Positions 1-8,986 of a stretch of DNA of 64,000 bases are shown piece after piece. Within the stretch, counting starts at the first letter, position 1, and the number at the start of each line of letters is the position of its first letter. Made by a program: the position numbers and the translations under genes. The notes beneath the pieces were generated by a model. The model saw only the letters and a program-made list of their open reading frames with translations, ran no database searches and was not told the origin of the DNA. The stretch comes from Bacteroidales bacterium (lineage in GTDB: Bacteria > Bacteroidota > Bacteroidia > Bacteroidales > UBA932): positions 62,001 to 126,000 of the forward strand of contig JAFWSX010000025.1 of NCBI GenBank assembly GCA_017519185.1, given 5' to 3'.

Positions 1-2
1 AT

Positions 3-491
3 GCCGCGCGCGGAGGGACTTCCGACCCGTATTATTTCGGGGGCAATCCCAAGAAGTTCTCTGCCGAAGGTTTCCTGAAGGGTGTGTTCAAGGCTGATAC
101 CGCCGGCATCGCAAGCAACGTGGTGTATGCAGCCAACAGCGGCAACCGCACCCAGGAGCCGTCGCGTGTCGCCGCCAATCCGTTCGGGCTGAAGAATATG
201 CTCGGCAACGTTATGGAATACTGCTCGGATTTCTATGCAGAAGATGCTTACAGCACGCTGCAGGATGGTGCCGTGAATCCCCGCGGCCCTCAGAGCGGAA
301 CCGAATATGTGGTGCGCGGCGGCTATTATGCTTCCGATGCGGCCGATGTACGCTGCGCTGCCAGGAGCCACACCGAACACGATGCCTGGCTGAGGACCGA
401 CCCCCAGAACCCCAAGAGCATCTGGTGGTATTCTGACATCAAGGGAATAGGCTTCCGCGTGGTATGTGAAGTGCCGGAAGAACTGAAATGA
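3..491 (+). CDS. SUMF1/formylglycine-generating-enzyme-like protein, C-terminal part (partial)
   Basis: The reading frame is open to the left edge, so only about the last 162 residues are present. The visible part carries the signatures of the FGE-sulfatase (SUMF1) fold: AARGG near the edge, FGLKNMLGNVMEYCSD in the middle, VVRGGYYAS, and a closing GFRVV. Family members include sulfatase-activating enzymes, but many Bacteroidetes homologues are gliding or surface lipoproteins (GldJ/GldK-like) or have no known role. I cannot see the N-terminal signal that would separate these options. It ends 24 nt before the next gene and is probably co-transcribed with it. Family is clear; specific function is not. 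Confidence 0.8.
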   Translation, partial: AARGGTSDPYYFGGNPKKFSAEGFLKGVFKADTAGIASNVVYAANSGNRTQEPSRVAANPFGLKNMLGNVMEYCSDFYAEDAYSTLQDGAVNPRGPQSGTEYVVRGGYYASDAADVRCAARSHTEHDAWLRTDPQNPKSIWWYSDIKGIGFRVVCEVPEELK

Positions 492-515
492 CGAATGAAC
501 AATAAACATATAACT

Positions 516-1880
516 ATGAAGAAACTTTCAAGAAGAGAATTTTTCGGCTGCAGCGCAGCTATCGGAGGAGCGGCCATAGTTGCTTCGACTCCCATCCTGT
601 CTTCGTGCAGCGGCAAAGGCGGAGACGCCAAGCTTGTTCCCCTGAAACAACCTGGTGAATACTATATTCCCGAGCTTCCCGACAAGGCCGACGACGGCCG
701 CGAACTGAAGGTCGGCCTGATAGGCTGCGGAGGCCGCGGTACGGGCGCCATCGACAATCTGCTGGCGGCGGCCAACGGCATCAAGGTCACCGCTGCCGGC
801 GATACCTTCAAGGACAAGACTGATGCTTTCCTGAAGAAGATGCAGGAGAAAGGCCAGGCCCTGACTGCCGACAACTGTTTCGTGGGCTTTGACGCATACA
901 AGAAAGTGATTGATTCCGGAGTCGATATGGTGGTGGTCGCAACCCCTCCCGTATTCCGTCCCTATCACTTCCAATATGCAGTTTCCAAAGGTGTGCACTG
1001 CTTCCTCGAGAAGCCGATCGCAGTTGATGCGAAGGGTTATCGCCTGATAATGGCAACTGCAAAGCAGGCCCAGGCCAAGGGACTCGCCGTGGTCACTGGC
1101 ACCCAGCGCCATCACCAGCGTCCCTATGTTGCGGCTTTCGAAAAGATACAGCAGGGATACATCGGCGAGATTACCGGAGGTAACGTCTACTGGAACCAGG
1201 GAATGCTCTGGTATCGCGAGCGCCAGAAAGGCTGGAGCGATATGGAATGGAACATCCGCGACTGGGTGAACTGGAAATGGCTGTCAGGCGACCATATCGT
1301 CGAGCAGCACGTCCACAACATCGACGTCTTTCTCTGGATGGCCGGCGGAATCCATCCCGTAAAGGCCACGGGAGTCGGCTCGCGCCAGCGCCGCATCACC
1401 GGTGACCAGTACGACAATTTCAGCATAGACTTCGAGTTCGAGAACGGCATACATATGCACTCATTCTGCCGCCAGATTGACGGATGTTCAGGCAACGTAA
1501 GCGAGTATGTCCAGGGTACCAAGGGTTCTTGGAACAGCGTCGAACACGCCATCAAGGACCTTCAGGGTAACGTGATATGGAAATTCGACGAGGAAGCCGC
1601 CAAGGCCGAGTTCCAGCAACACGATCCGTATACCCTCGAGCACGTCGACTGGGTTAACCACATCCGCAAGGGCGAGATGCTCGACGAAGCCACCCAGTGC
1701 GGAATGTCTACCCTCGCCGGCATAATGGGCCGCGAGGCAGCCTACACCGGCAAGACTGTCACCTGGGACGAAATCAGCGCGATGGACCAGGACTATCTGC
1801 CCGCAGATATGGACAGCCTGAAGATAGGCCCTCTCGATCTCAAGAAATACACAGTTCCCGTTCCGGGCTCAGCAAAATAA
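516..1880 (+). CDS. Gfo/Idh/MocA-family oxidoreductase, Tat-exported lipoprotein
   Basis: About 454 residues. The N-terminus has a twin-arginine signal (SRREFFG) followed by a hydrophobic stretch and a lipobox-like ILSSC, so the protein is probably exported folded with its cofactor and lipidated. The Rossmann nucleotide-binding motif VGLIGCGGRGTG and the family's FLEKPIAVD segment are both visible. Known members oxidise or epimerise sugars or act as NAD-dependent glycosidases; the substrate here cannot be read. An in-frame ATG at 495 would add seven residues; 516 puts the twin arginine near the start as usual. It is followed 7 nt later by another Tat lipoprotein, a TIM-barrel isomerase-like protein, a pairing that suggests periplasmic sugar turnover. 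Confidence 0.85.
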   Translation: MKKLSRREFFGCSAAIGGAAIVASTPILSSCSGKGGDAKLVPLKQPGEYYIPELPDKADDGRELKVGLIGCGGRGTGAIDNLLAAANGIKVTAAGDTFKDKTDAFLKKMQEKGQALTADNCFVGFDAYKKVIDSGVDMVVVATPPVFRPYHFQYAVSKGVHCFLEKPIAVDAKGYRLIMATAKQAQAKGLAVVTGTQRHHQRPYVAAFEKIQQGYIGEITGGNVYWNQGMLWYRERQKGWSDMEWNIRDWVNWKWLSGDHIVEQHVHNIDVFLWMAGGIHPVKATGVGSRQRRITGDQYDNFSIDFEFENGIHMHSFCRQIDGCSGNVSEYVQGTKGSWNSVEHAIKDLQGNVIWKFDEEAAKAEFQQHDPYTLEHVDWVNHIRKGEMLDEATQCGMSTLAGIMGREAAYTGKTVTWDEISAMDQDYLPADMDSLKIGPLDLKKYTVPVPGSAK

Positions 1881-1887
1881 CCCGACT

Positions 1888-2796
1888 ATGGACAGAAGGA
1901 ATTTTCTCAAGACTACAGCGGCCGGAGCTGCTGCAATAGCCCTCGCGGGAGGCCCTGCAAGCGTGCTGACATCCTGCACCCCCAAATCCGCAAAATCCAA
2001 GGTCACCCTGAATCTCTCGTTCCAGACCGGAATCGCCGTCGGCGAGAGTTACAGCGAGAAGTTCGATTATATGGAAAGCCTCGGCATCGTGGGTTACGAA
2101 CCGGGCGGACAGGAGCTGGTGAAGAATTATGACCAGATAGCAAAGGCGCTGGAAGGCAGGAACCTGAAAGTTTCAGCCATCTGCGCCGGATTCCGCGGTT
2201 TCATCCTTGCCGAAGACCCTGCCGTAAAGGCCGATTTCGACAGCTCGATGCGGGAGATAATAGATGCAGCCGGCCAGATCGGTTCCACCGGTGTGATAAT
2301 GGTGCCGGCCTTCAACCACCAGAAGCCCTGCAAACCCCATACTCTCGAGACCAGGGACTATCTCTGCGAGCAGCTGCACGAACTAGGAGAATATGCGCTG
2401 TCGAAAGGCACAGCCGTGATCCTCGAGCCGCTGAACAGGGGAGAGGCGTTCTATATGAGGCTGGTTGCCGATGCTGCGGCCATCTGCCGCGACAGCAACA
2501 GTGAAGGCGTGAAATGTATGGGCGACTTCTGGCATATGAAAGAAGAGACCAGCGACTACGGCGCTCTGATGTCTGCCGGAAAGCAGTATCTCCGCCACGT
2601 GCATATCGCCAGCCGCGGCCGCCGCGTCACTCCGGGCGAGGACGGCGAGAAGGACTACTACGTGGACGGCTTCCGTGCAATGAAGGAACTGGAATTCCCT
2701 TACTATATGTCTTTCGAATGCGGTTGCGCAGGCGACCGTGCCGAGGCAAACGCAAAGGCGGTGGAACTGCTGCGCGCACAGTGGGAACAGGCATAA
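1888..2796 (+). CDS. Sugar phosphate isomerase/epimerase-like TIM barrel, Tat lipoprotein
   Basis: 302 residues. The N-terminus reads MDRRNFLKTTAAG with a hydrophobic core and lipobox LTSC, a Tat signal with lipidation site. The body matches the xylose-isomerase-like/AP-endonuclease-2 family: ILEPLNR provides the metal-binding glutamate typical of hydroxypyruvate isomerase and tagatose/allulose epimerase relatives, followed by GDFWHM and HVHIASRGR. These enzymes are usually divalent-metal isomerases or epimerases; the substrate is not evident. The gap to the preceding oxidoreductase is only 7 nt, so the two probably act on the same exported sugar pathway. Codon use resembles its neighbours. 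Confidence 0.82.
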   Translation: MDRRNFLKTTAAGAAAIALAGGPASVLTSCTPKSAKSKVTLNLSFQTGIAVGESYSEKFDYMESLGIVGYEPGGQELVKNYDQIAKALEGRNLKVSAICAGFRGFILAEDPAVKADFDSSMREIIDAAGQIGSTGVIMVPAFNHQKPCKPHTLETRDYLCEQLHELGEYALSKGTAVILEPLNRGEAFYMRLVADAAAICRDSNSEGVKCMGDFWHMKEETSDYGALMSAGKQYLRHVHIASRGRRVTPGEDGEKDYYVDGFRAMKELEFPYYMSFECGCAGDRAEANAKAVELLRAQWEQA

Positions 2797-2815
2797 TGAA
2801 TTAACTGACGAACGG

Positions 2816-3775
2816 ATGAAGATACTTGTCACAGGAGCTGCTGGATTCATAGGCTTTTCGGTTTCAAAGCGCCTCATCGAAAGGGGCGACGAAGTCGTCG
2901 GCCTTGACAATATGAACGACTATTATGACGTGCGCCTCAAGCAGGCCCGTCTGGCACAGCTGCCGTCGCACTTCAATTTCGTTAAGGCCGACGTGGCTGA
3001 CCGCAAGGCGCTGCCGGAGCTGTTTGCCCGCGAGCGTTTCGATGCAGTGGTGCATCTCGCCGCACAGGCTGGTGTCCGCTACAGCATCGACAATCCTGAA
3101 GCATACATCGACAGCAACTTGGTGGGCTTCGCCAATATTCTGGAGTGCTGCCGCCACTATCCTGTGCGGCATCTGGTATATGCAAGCTCAAGTTCTGTTT
3201 ATGGAGGCAACGAGAAGGTTCCCTTCGAAGAAACAGACAATGTTGACAACCCCAAGAGCCTTTATGCCGCCACAAAGAAGGCTAATGAGCTGATGGCGTC
3301 TTGCTACAGCAGTCTCTACGGAATGAAGGCGACAGGGTTGAGGTTCTTCACCGTCTACGGCCCGTGGGGCAGACCCGATATGGCGCCGATGCTGTTCACC
3401 AAGGCCATCTTGGAAGGAAAGCCCATCAAGGTGTTCAACAACGGCAATATGCGCCGCGACTTTACTTATATAGACGACATTGTGGAGGGAGTGGTCCGCA
3501 CACTCGACAGGATTCCGATCTCCGGACACGAAGTGTACAACATCGGCTGCTCACGTCCCGTGATGCTGATGGATTTTATCTCCGCGCTGGAGACGGCTCT
3601 CGGAAAGGAGGCTGTCAAGGAGTTCCTTCCGATGCAGGCAGGCGACGTGCAGCAGACCTTCGCCAGCACCGCCAAGCTTGAACGGGATATGGGCTACAGG
3701 CCTGCAGTGCAGTTGGAGGACGGCCTGAAGAAGATGGCGGAGTGGTATATGTCAGACGGCAACCCTCTCAAGTAA
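2816..3775 (+). CDS. UDP-glucuronate 4-epimerase-like NAD-dependent epimerase
   Basis: 319 residues from the ATG at 2816; the longer open frame from 2738 overlaps the previous gene and adds no recognisable sequence. It is an extended short-chain dehydrogenase with TGAAGFIG at the N-terminus for NAD binding, SSSSVYG, and the catalytic YAATK. The segment PWGRPDMAPMLFTKAILEG is characteristic of UDP-glucuronate 4-epimerases (UDP-GlcA to UDP-GalA) rather than GalE. It lies 13 nt upstream of rmlC and rmlB, so it belongs to a small nucleotide-sugar operon that would feed capsule, LPS or glycoprotein synthesis. Other 4-epimerase specificities cannot be excluded. Confidence 0.85.
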   Translation: MKILVTGAAGFIGFSVSKRLIERGDEVVGLDNMNDYYDVRLKQARLAQLPSHFNFVKADVADRKALPELFARERFDAVVHLAAQAGVRYSIDNPEAYIDSNLVGFANILECCRHYPVRHLVYASSSSVYGGNEKVPFEETDNVDNPKSLYAATKKANELMASCYSSLYGMKATGLRFFTVYGPWGRPDMAPMLFTKAILEGKPIKVFNNGNMRRDFTYIDDIVEGVVRTLDRIPISGHEVYNIGCSRPVMLMDFISALETALGKEAVKEFLPMQAGDVQQTFASTAKLERDMGYRPAVQLEDGLKKMAEWYMSDGNPLK

Positions 3776-3788
3776 AGACTATCAGAAG

Positions 3789-4346
3789 ATGAAGTTCAAA
3801 GAGACATCGATAGAAGGACTGGTCATCATTGAGCCGCAGATCTTCAGCGACTCGAGAGGTTATTTCTATGAAAGCTACAATGCCCGTGACTTCGAGGCAG
3901 CGACTGGCCGCAAGGTGAATTTCGTCCAGGACAACCAGGCGTTTTCTCGCTACGGAGTCCTGCGGGGCCTTCATTTCCAGCTGCCACCCCACACACAGGC
4001 AAAACTTGTATCCGTGGTTCGGGGCAAGGTGCTCGACGTGGCTGTGGATCTCCGCAAGGGTTCGCCCACCTACGGCCGCTACGAGGCTGTCGAGCTTTCT
4101 GGAGACAATCATCTGAAGCTTTTCATTCCGGGTGGGTTCGCACACGGATACCTGGTGCTCAGCCGCACGGCACTGTTCCAGTACAAGTGCGACAGTTTCT
4201 ATGCACCCAAGGCAGAGGGAGGACTAGCCTGGGACGATCCTGACATCGGCATCGAGTGGCCGCTGGCCCCGGAAGAGCTCATACTTTCTCCCAAAGATCT
4301 GAGACACGGCCTTCTTAAAGATTTCGACTCACCTTTCATTTATTGA
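3789..4346 (+). CDS. rmlC: dTDP-4-dehydrorhamnose 3,5-epimerase
   Basis: 185 residues, the usual RmlC length. It converts dTDP-4-keto-6-deoxyglucose to dTDP-4-keto-rhamnose, the third step of dTDP-L-rhamnose synthesis. The catalytic histidine is His62 in VLRGLHFQ, and the cupin core GKVLDVAVDLR and FIPGGFAHG are present. It is separated by 7 nt from rmlB downstream and 13 nt from the epimerase upstream. rmlA and rmlD are not in the window, so the rhamnose pathway is split or this RmlC serves another dTDP-sugar. Confidence 0.93.
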   Translation: MKFKETSIEGLVIIEPQIFSDSRGYFYESYNARDFEAATGRKVNFVQDNQAFSRYGVLRGLHFQLPPHTQAKLVSVVRGKVLDVAVDLRKGSPTYGRYEAVELSGDNHLKLFIPGGFAHGYLVLSRTALFQYKCDSFYAPKAEGGLAWDDPDIGIEWPLAPEELILSPKDLRHGLLKDFDSPFIY

Positions 4347-4353
4347 CAGAATT

Positions 4354-5469
4354 ATGGCCTACGAAAGGAACATATTGATAACAGGAGGCGCCGGATTCAT
4401 CGGCAGCCACGTGGTGCGTCACTTCGTCAGGAAGTATCCGCAGTACCGCATCGTAAATTTCGACAAGCTTACCTACGCCGGCAACCTGGCCAACCTGAAG
4501 GATGTGGAGAACGATCCCAATTACGTTTTCGTAAAGGGAGACATCTGCGACTTCGACTTCGTGTGCAGCGTGTTTGCGGAGTACGACATTGACGGGGTCA
4601 TACACCTCGCGGCAGAAAGTCACGTGGACCGCAGCATCAAGGACCCTTTCACTTTCGCAAAGACCAACGTGCTCGGCACGCTGTCGCTGCTTCAGGCTGC
4701 CCGCCTGCAGTGGGAAAAGACAGGCTACGAAGGCAAGCGCTTCTACCATATCTCGACCGACGAAGTCTACGGGGCTCTCGAACTGACGCATCCTGAAGGA
4801 GTGGAGTCCGATTTCTCCGCCCACGAGGTGTATGGCGACGAGTTCTTCACAGAAGAAACTCCCTACAGGCCCCACAGCCCCTACAGTGCCGCCAAGGCTT
4901 CGTCTGACCACTTTGTGAGGGCGTTCCACGATACTTACGGTATGCCAGTCGTCATCACGAATTGCAGCAACAACTACGGGCCTTACCAGTTCCCCGAGAA
5001 ACTGATACCTCTCTTCATCAACAACATACGCCACCGCAGGCCGCTTCCGGTCTATGGCAAGGGAGAAAACGTGCGCGACTGGCTGTATGTCGAGGATCAC
5101 GCACGCGCCATCGACGTGATTTTCCATAACGGGAAGGATGCTGAGACCTATAACATCGGCGGATTCAACGAGTGGAAGAACATCGACCTGATAAAGGTGC
5201 TTATAGCTGAGGTCGACAGGCAGCTAGGACGGCCCGCCGGTGCGGATGAGGACCTGATCACTTTCGTGACCGACCGTGCGGGACACGACCTGCGCTATGC
5301 CATAGACAGCCGCAAACTAAGCCGCGAACTGGGCTGGAAGCCTTCCCTCCAGTTCGAGGAAGGCATAGAAAAAACAGTCCGCTGGTACCTTGACAACCAG
5401 GAGTGGTTGGACAATGTCACCAGCGGAGACTATCAGAACTATTACGATGCCATGTACGGCAACCGTTGA
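4354..5469 (+). CDS. rmlB: dTDP-glucose 4,6-dehydratase
   Basis: 371 residues. It makes dTDP-4-keto-6-deoxyglucose from dTDP-glucose using tightly bound NAD. Visible motifs are TGGAGFIGSH (NAD binding), HLAAESHVDRS, STDEVYG and the catalytic YSAAKAS; the family-specific NCSNNYGPYQFPEKLIP is intact. It is the last gene of the nucleotide-sugar group and converges with the serine hydrolase on the other strand, with only 6 nt between the stop codons and no clear terminator. The protein is slightly longer than many RmlBs because of an insertion around residues 145-165. Confidence 0.95.
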   Translation: MAYERNILITGGAGFIGSHVVRHFVRKYPQYRIVNFDKLTYAGNLANLKDVENDPNYVFVKGDICDFDFVCSVFAEYDIDGVIHLAAESHVDRSIKDPFTFAKTNVLGTLSLLQAARLQWEKTGYEGKRFYHISTDEVYGALELTHPEGVESDFSAHEVYGDEFFTEETPYRPHSPYSAAKASSDHFVRAFHDTYGMPVVITNCSNNYGPYQFPEKLIPLFINNIRHRRPLPVYGKGENVRDWLYVEDHARAIDVIFHNGKDAETYNIGGFNEWKNIDLIKVLIAEVDRQLGRPAGADEDLITFVTDRAGHDLRYAIDSRKLSRELGWKPSLQFEEGIEKTVRWYLDNQEWLDNVTSGDYQNYYDAMYGNR

Positions 5470-5475
5470 TGTCCG

Positions 5476-6555
5476 TTACAGTGCGGGCAGAATGTTGTCG
5501 AAAATGAGGTTGAGCTCTTTCTGAGTATTTCTTGAGTTGGATGTGCAGGCAATGACTACATCCTTGTCAGGGAAATTGAGGATGAACTGGCCCATTGCGC
5601 CGTCTGCGCGGTAGCCATTGTAGCGGGTTCTCCACATCTGGTAGCAGTATCCCTGCAGCCAGTCGCTGTTCTCCTTGGTGAGATTTCTTTCTGCAAGCTG
5701 CTCTTCGCGTACACCTGCAGGAACGCATTCCACCTGTTTCTTTGAAGCTTCTGCAATCCAGGCAGCGGGAACGATCTGCTTTCCGTTCCACTGTCCGCCC
5801 TGGAGGAAGAGCTGTCCCATCTTGGCCATGTCTTCTGTCTTGAGGTAGAGACCCCAGCCGCCGTGGTTGATGCCGTCGGCTGTTTCGCTCCATTCAATGC
5901 CGGAAATGTGCAGCGGCTCGAACAGGCGGGGCTGCAGATATGACATCACGTTTTCACCCTCCACTTTCTGTACGATGGCAGAAAGCATCAAGGTGGCGAT
6001 ACTGTTGTAGCAGTAGAACTCGCCGGGCTTGTGCTCTACGGGGTATGCGAGGAAATCTTTCACCCAGTCGAATGCGGGATCTTCATTGGACTTGCGCATA
6101 GCCTCGTAAGTGTGGTCCACGTCGTGGCCGGCAGTCATTGTGAGAAGGTCCCATACGGTCATTGCTGCGAGGTTGTCGCTCACTTCTGCGGGGAGCTTGT
6201 CCGGGAAAAATGATATCACCTTGTCGGTGAGGTTGATCTTGCCTTCTTCGATGGCAAGGCCGACTGCAGTGGCGGTGAAGGTCTTGCTGACAGAATACAT
6301 CACGTGCAGGCTGTCCGGAGTCCAGCCGTTAAGCCAGCGCTCTGCGAGCACTTTGCCGTGCTGCATCACCATAATGCTGTGCATTGTGACGTCTTTTGTG
6401 GTGTCGAGGGCTGCATAGTACCGGTCCATTGCGGCGACCAGTTCTGCAGAAGGCTCTGCGCGCTCGAGTGAGTCGCCTGTTCCATTTGCCTGGCTGCAGG
6501 ATACTGCAGCGATGATCATTAAAGCCGAGAGTGCGTTGATAAGTATTTTCTTCAT
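5476..6555 (-). CDS. Serine hydrolase, class C beta-lactamase/esterase family, lipoprotein
   Basis: 359 residues from the ATG at 6555; the longer frame from 6612 would begin upstream of a TAnnTTTG promoter element at 6584-6591 and is unlikely. The N-terminus is a lipoprotein signal (IIAAVSC, Cys20). The catalytic SxxK tetrad is Ser88-Val-Ser-Lys91 in MYSVSK, followed by a CYNS motif equivalent to the YxN of class C enzymes. Such proteins include beta-lactamases, DD-peptidases, esterases and amidases; nothing here identifies the substrate and I would not call it a resistance gene. It is a single-gene unit divergent from the first glutamine synthetase. Confidence 0.85.
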   Translation of the reverse strand: MKKILINALSALMIIAAVSCSQANGTGDSLERAEPSAELVAAMDRYYAALDTTKDVTMHSIMVMQHGKVLAERWLNGWTPDSLHVMYSVSKTFTATAVGLAIEEGKINLTDKVISFFPDKLPAEVSDNLAAMTVWDLLTMTAGHDVDHTYEAMRKSNEDPAFDWVKDFLAYPVEHKPGEFYCYNSIATLMLSAIVQKVEGENVMSYLQPRLFEPLHISGIEWSETADGINHGGWGLYLKTEDMAKMGQLFLQGGQWNGKQIVPAAWIAEASKKQVECVPAGVREEQLAERNLTKENSDWLQGYCYQMWRTRYNGYRADGAMGQFILNFPDKDVVIACTSNSRNTQKELNLIFDNILPAL

Positions 6556-6583
6556 TTTAGGTGCTGTTATTATTGTTTGTGCG

Positions 6584-6591
6584 CAAATATA
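6584..6591 (-). promoter_or_regulatory. Bacteroidetes -7 element for the serine hydrolase gene
   Basis: On the minus strand this reads TATATTTG, a match to TAnnTTTG. It lies 29 nt before the start codon at 6555. A TTG about 18 nt further upstream could be the -33 element. Confidence 0.6.
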
Positions 6592-6654
6592 TAAATTAAT
6601 CGTAACTACCAATATTTTGAAGTCAATTATTGAAAAATGATAATTTTTTGAAAG

Positions 6655-6678
6655 ATACCCCCTAAATAATAGGGGTAT
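6655..6678. promoter_or_regulatory. Palindrome upstream of the glnN1 promoter
   Basis: ATACCCC and GGGGTAT form 7-bp arms, extendable by TA/TA with one bulged C, around an A/T-rich centre. The element ends 26 bp before the -7 box at 6705, just upstream of where the -33 box would sit. There is no U-run after it on either strand, so it is not an obvious terminator. A regulator site is an inference. Confidence 0.45.
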
Positions 6679-6704
6679 ACTTCCAAAAAATGTAAAAATG
6701 TGTC

Positions 6705-6712
6705 TATATTTG
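6705..6712 (+). promoter_or_regulatory. Bacteroidetes -7 element for glutamine synthetase III copy 1
   Basis: TATATTTG matches TAnnTTTG. It lies inside the longest open frame (which starts at 6698), so translation must start downstream, at the ATG at 6731. No good -33 TTTG is visible, which is often the case at activator-dependent promoters. Confidence 0.65.
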
Positions 6713-6730
6713 CCGAAAATTCAAGAATGT

Positions 6731-8917
6731 ATGGCAGATTCTACAAGATTCAGGGCTATAGAACAGATGCAGACCCGTGCATCTGTGGAGTTCAAGCCCA
6801 GCGAAAGACAGATTTCAGAATATTTCGGCATAGACGTGTTCGGGAAGGAACAAATGCGCGAGTATCTCTCGAAGGATGCCTTTGCAAGCGTGATGGAAGC
6901 CATCGAGGGAGGCAAGCGCATCGACCGCAAGATTGCCGACCAGGTGGCCGCAGGTATGAAAATGTGGGCCATTTCGCGTGGCGCAACCCATTATACCCAC
7001 TGGTTTCAGCCTCTGAACGAGTCTACCGCTGAGAAGCACGATGCATTTCTGGAGCCTCTCCCCGGCGGCAAGTCTTTCGAATCTTTCAGTGGAAATGTGC
7101 TTTCACAGCAGGAGCCGGATGCAAGTTCTTTCCCGAGCGGTGGCATCCGCAACACCTTCGAAGCCCGCGGATACAGCGCGTGGGATCCTTCTTCTCCTAC
7201 CTTCGTGATCGACAAGACCCTCTGCATCCCCAGCATCTTCGTGGCCTATACCGGCGAAGCTCTTGACTTCAAAGCTCCGCTTCTGAGAGCGATGGCTGCA
7301 GTCGACAAGGCTGCCGTCGAGGTCTGCAAGCTGTTCGACAAAGACATAGACAGAGTAATTACCAATCTCGGATGGGAGCAGGAATACTTCTTGGTGGACG
7401 AGGACCTCTTCAACTCGCGAGCTGACCTGCAGCAGACCGGCCGTACACTGATGGGCCACCCTGCCGCCAAGGACCAGCAGCTCGAGGACCACTACTGGGG
7501 CGCAATCCCCAAGAGGGTCGAGAATTTTATGAAGGAATTCGAAGAGCAGGCCTACAAGCTCGGCATCCCGCTCAAAACCAGGCACAATGAGGTGGCCCCC
7601 AACCAGTTCGAGTGCGCGACCGTCTATGAGGAGGCAAATGTGGCTGCCGACCACAACATCCTGCTGATGACGATAATGAACAAGGTGGCTCCCAAGCACC
7701 ACCTGAAGGTCATATTCCACGAAAAACCCTTCCAGGGAGTTAACGGCAGCGGCAAGCACTGCAACTGGTCCCTTTCTACGAATACCGGTGTGAATCTGCT
7801 TGCTCCAGCCCGCAATCCCAAGGGCAATATGCTTTTCCTGACGTTTTTTGTCTGCACCCTGATGGCTGCCGAGAAATACGGAACGCTGCTGATGTCTTCC
7901 ATCGCATCTGCCACCAATGCCCACCGTCTTGGCGGAAACGAGGCCCCGCCGTCAGTCCTTTCTGTTTTCTGCGGCAGCACGATGACTGCGATGATGAACG
8001 CCATCGAGAAGAGTGTGGCAAGCAAGTTCACTCCTGAAGGCAAGACCGCCATCAAGCTGAACATCGGCAAGATTCCCGAGATTATGCTCGACAACACTGA
8101 CCGCAACCGTACCTCACCTTTCGCCTTCACCGGCAACCGCTTTGAGTTCCGCGCCACAGGTTCGTCGGCAAACTGCTCTATGCCTATCATAGTGATAGAC
8201 ACTGCTGTCGCCGAGCAGCTGGATGCTTTCAGGGCAGAGGTGGAGAAACTCGTGGGCAAGGGAATGAAAAAGGATGAGGCAATCCTCAAGACCATCCGCA
8301 AGTTTGCCATCGCTTCCAAGGACATCCGCTTCGAAGGCAACGGCTACAGCGAGCAGTGGCTCGCAGAGGCCTACAAGAGAGGCCTGAAGGACATCAACTG
8401 CGTGACCGAGGCATTCAAGGAATATCTCGACGAGAAGAACGTAGCCCTCTTCGAGAAGTACAAGGTGATGAACCGCAGCGAGATCACCGCCCGTTTCGAG
8501 ATCAAGGAAGAAACATATCTCAAGAAGATCCAGATCGAGTCCAAGGTGCTGGCAGATATGGCGATGAATCATATTATCCCGACCGCCATCAAATACCAGA
8601 ACATCCTGATCGAGAACATCCGCGGCATCAAAGAGTTTTTCCCCGACAAGCTTCAGGAATATGCCGGCAAGGAGATGGAAACGCTGGCCCGCATTGCCGA
8701 ACTGTCGAACATCATCAGCGATACCGTGGGCCGTATGACGGACATCCGCCACGAGATCAACAGGATCGCTGACATACCGCAGCGGGCAGGGCAGTACGAG
8801 GCTCGCATCGTTCCGTTTATGAGCGAACTCAGGCAGTCGATAGACGAACTGGAGATGATTGTCGACGATTCCCTCTGGCCCCTGACAAAATACAGGGAGC
8901 TTTTGGCGGCACTCTGA
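6731..8917 (+). CDS. glnN: Glutamine synthetase type III (copy 1)
   Basis: 728 residues from ATG 6731, matching the usual GSIII size of about 730. It joins ammonium to glutamate using ATP. GSIII hallmarks are visible in order: the N-terminal FKPSERQISEYFG region, QEPDASSFPSGGIR, LGWEQEYFLVDE, TRHNEVAPNQFE, the catalytic-site VNGSGKHCNWSL, and NRTSPFAFTGNRFEFRA. The C-terminus is the GSIII-specific helical region ending in DDSLWPLTKYRELL. The start is set by the promoter element at 6705-6712. It is transcribed alone, whereas a second GSIII of the same length lies within the large operon at 25492. The divergence between the two suggests an old duplication with different regulation. Confidence 0.95.
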   Translation: MADSTRFRAIEQMQTRASVEFKPSERQISEYFGIDVFGKEQMREYLSKDAFASVMEAIEGGKRIDRKIADQVAAGMKMWAISRGATHYTHWFQPLNESTAEKHDAFLEPLPGGKSFESFSGNVLSQQEPDASSFPSGGIRNTFEARGYSAWDPSSPTFVIDKTLCIPSIFVAYTGEALDFKAPLLRAMAAVDKAAVEVCKLFDKDIDRVITNLGWEQEYFLVDEDLFNSRADLQQTGRTLMGHPAAKDQQLEDHYWGAIPKRVENFMKEFEEQAYKLGIPLKTRHNEVAPNQFECATVYEEANVAADHNILLMTIMNKVAPKHHLKVIFHEKPFQGVNGSGKHCNWSLSTNTGVNLLAPARNPKGNMLFLTFFVCTLMAAEKYGTLLMSSIASATNAHRLGGNEAPPSVLSVFCGSTMTAMMNAIEKSVASKFTPEGKTAIKLNIGKIPEIMLDNTDRNRTSPFAFTGNRFEFRATGSSANCSMPIIVIDTAVAEQLDAFRAEVEKLVGKGMKKDEAILKTIRKFAIASKDIRFEGNGYSEQWLAEAYKRGLKDINCVTEAFKEYLDEKNVALFEKYKVMNRSEITARFEIKEETYLKKIQIESKVLADMAMNHIIPTAIKYQNILIENIRGIKEFFPDKLQEYAGKEMETLARIAELSNIISDTVGRMTDIRHEINRIADIPQRAGQYEARIVPFMSELRQSIDELEMIVDDSLWPLTKYRELLAAL

Positions 8918-8939
8918 TTATCGTAATGTATTTTTTATT

Positions 8940-8947
8940 TAAATTTG
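8940..8947 (+). promoter_or_regulatory. Bacteroidetes -7 element for the zinc metallopeptidase gene
   Basis: TAAATTTG matches TAnnTTTG and lies 39 nt before the ATG at 8987. It overlaps the TTG that opens the longest frame at 8945, which rules out that TTG as the start. Confidence 0.6.
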
Positions 8948-8986
8948 TATGATACAAATCTGAATAACAATAAAAAATCTACTGAT

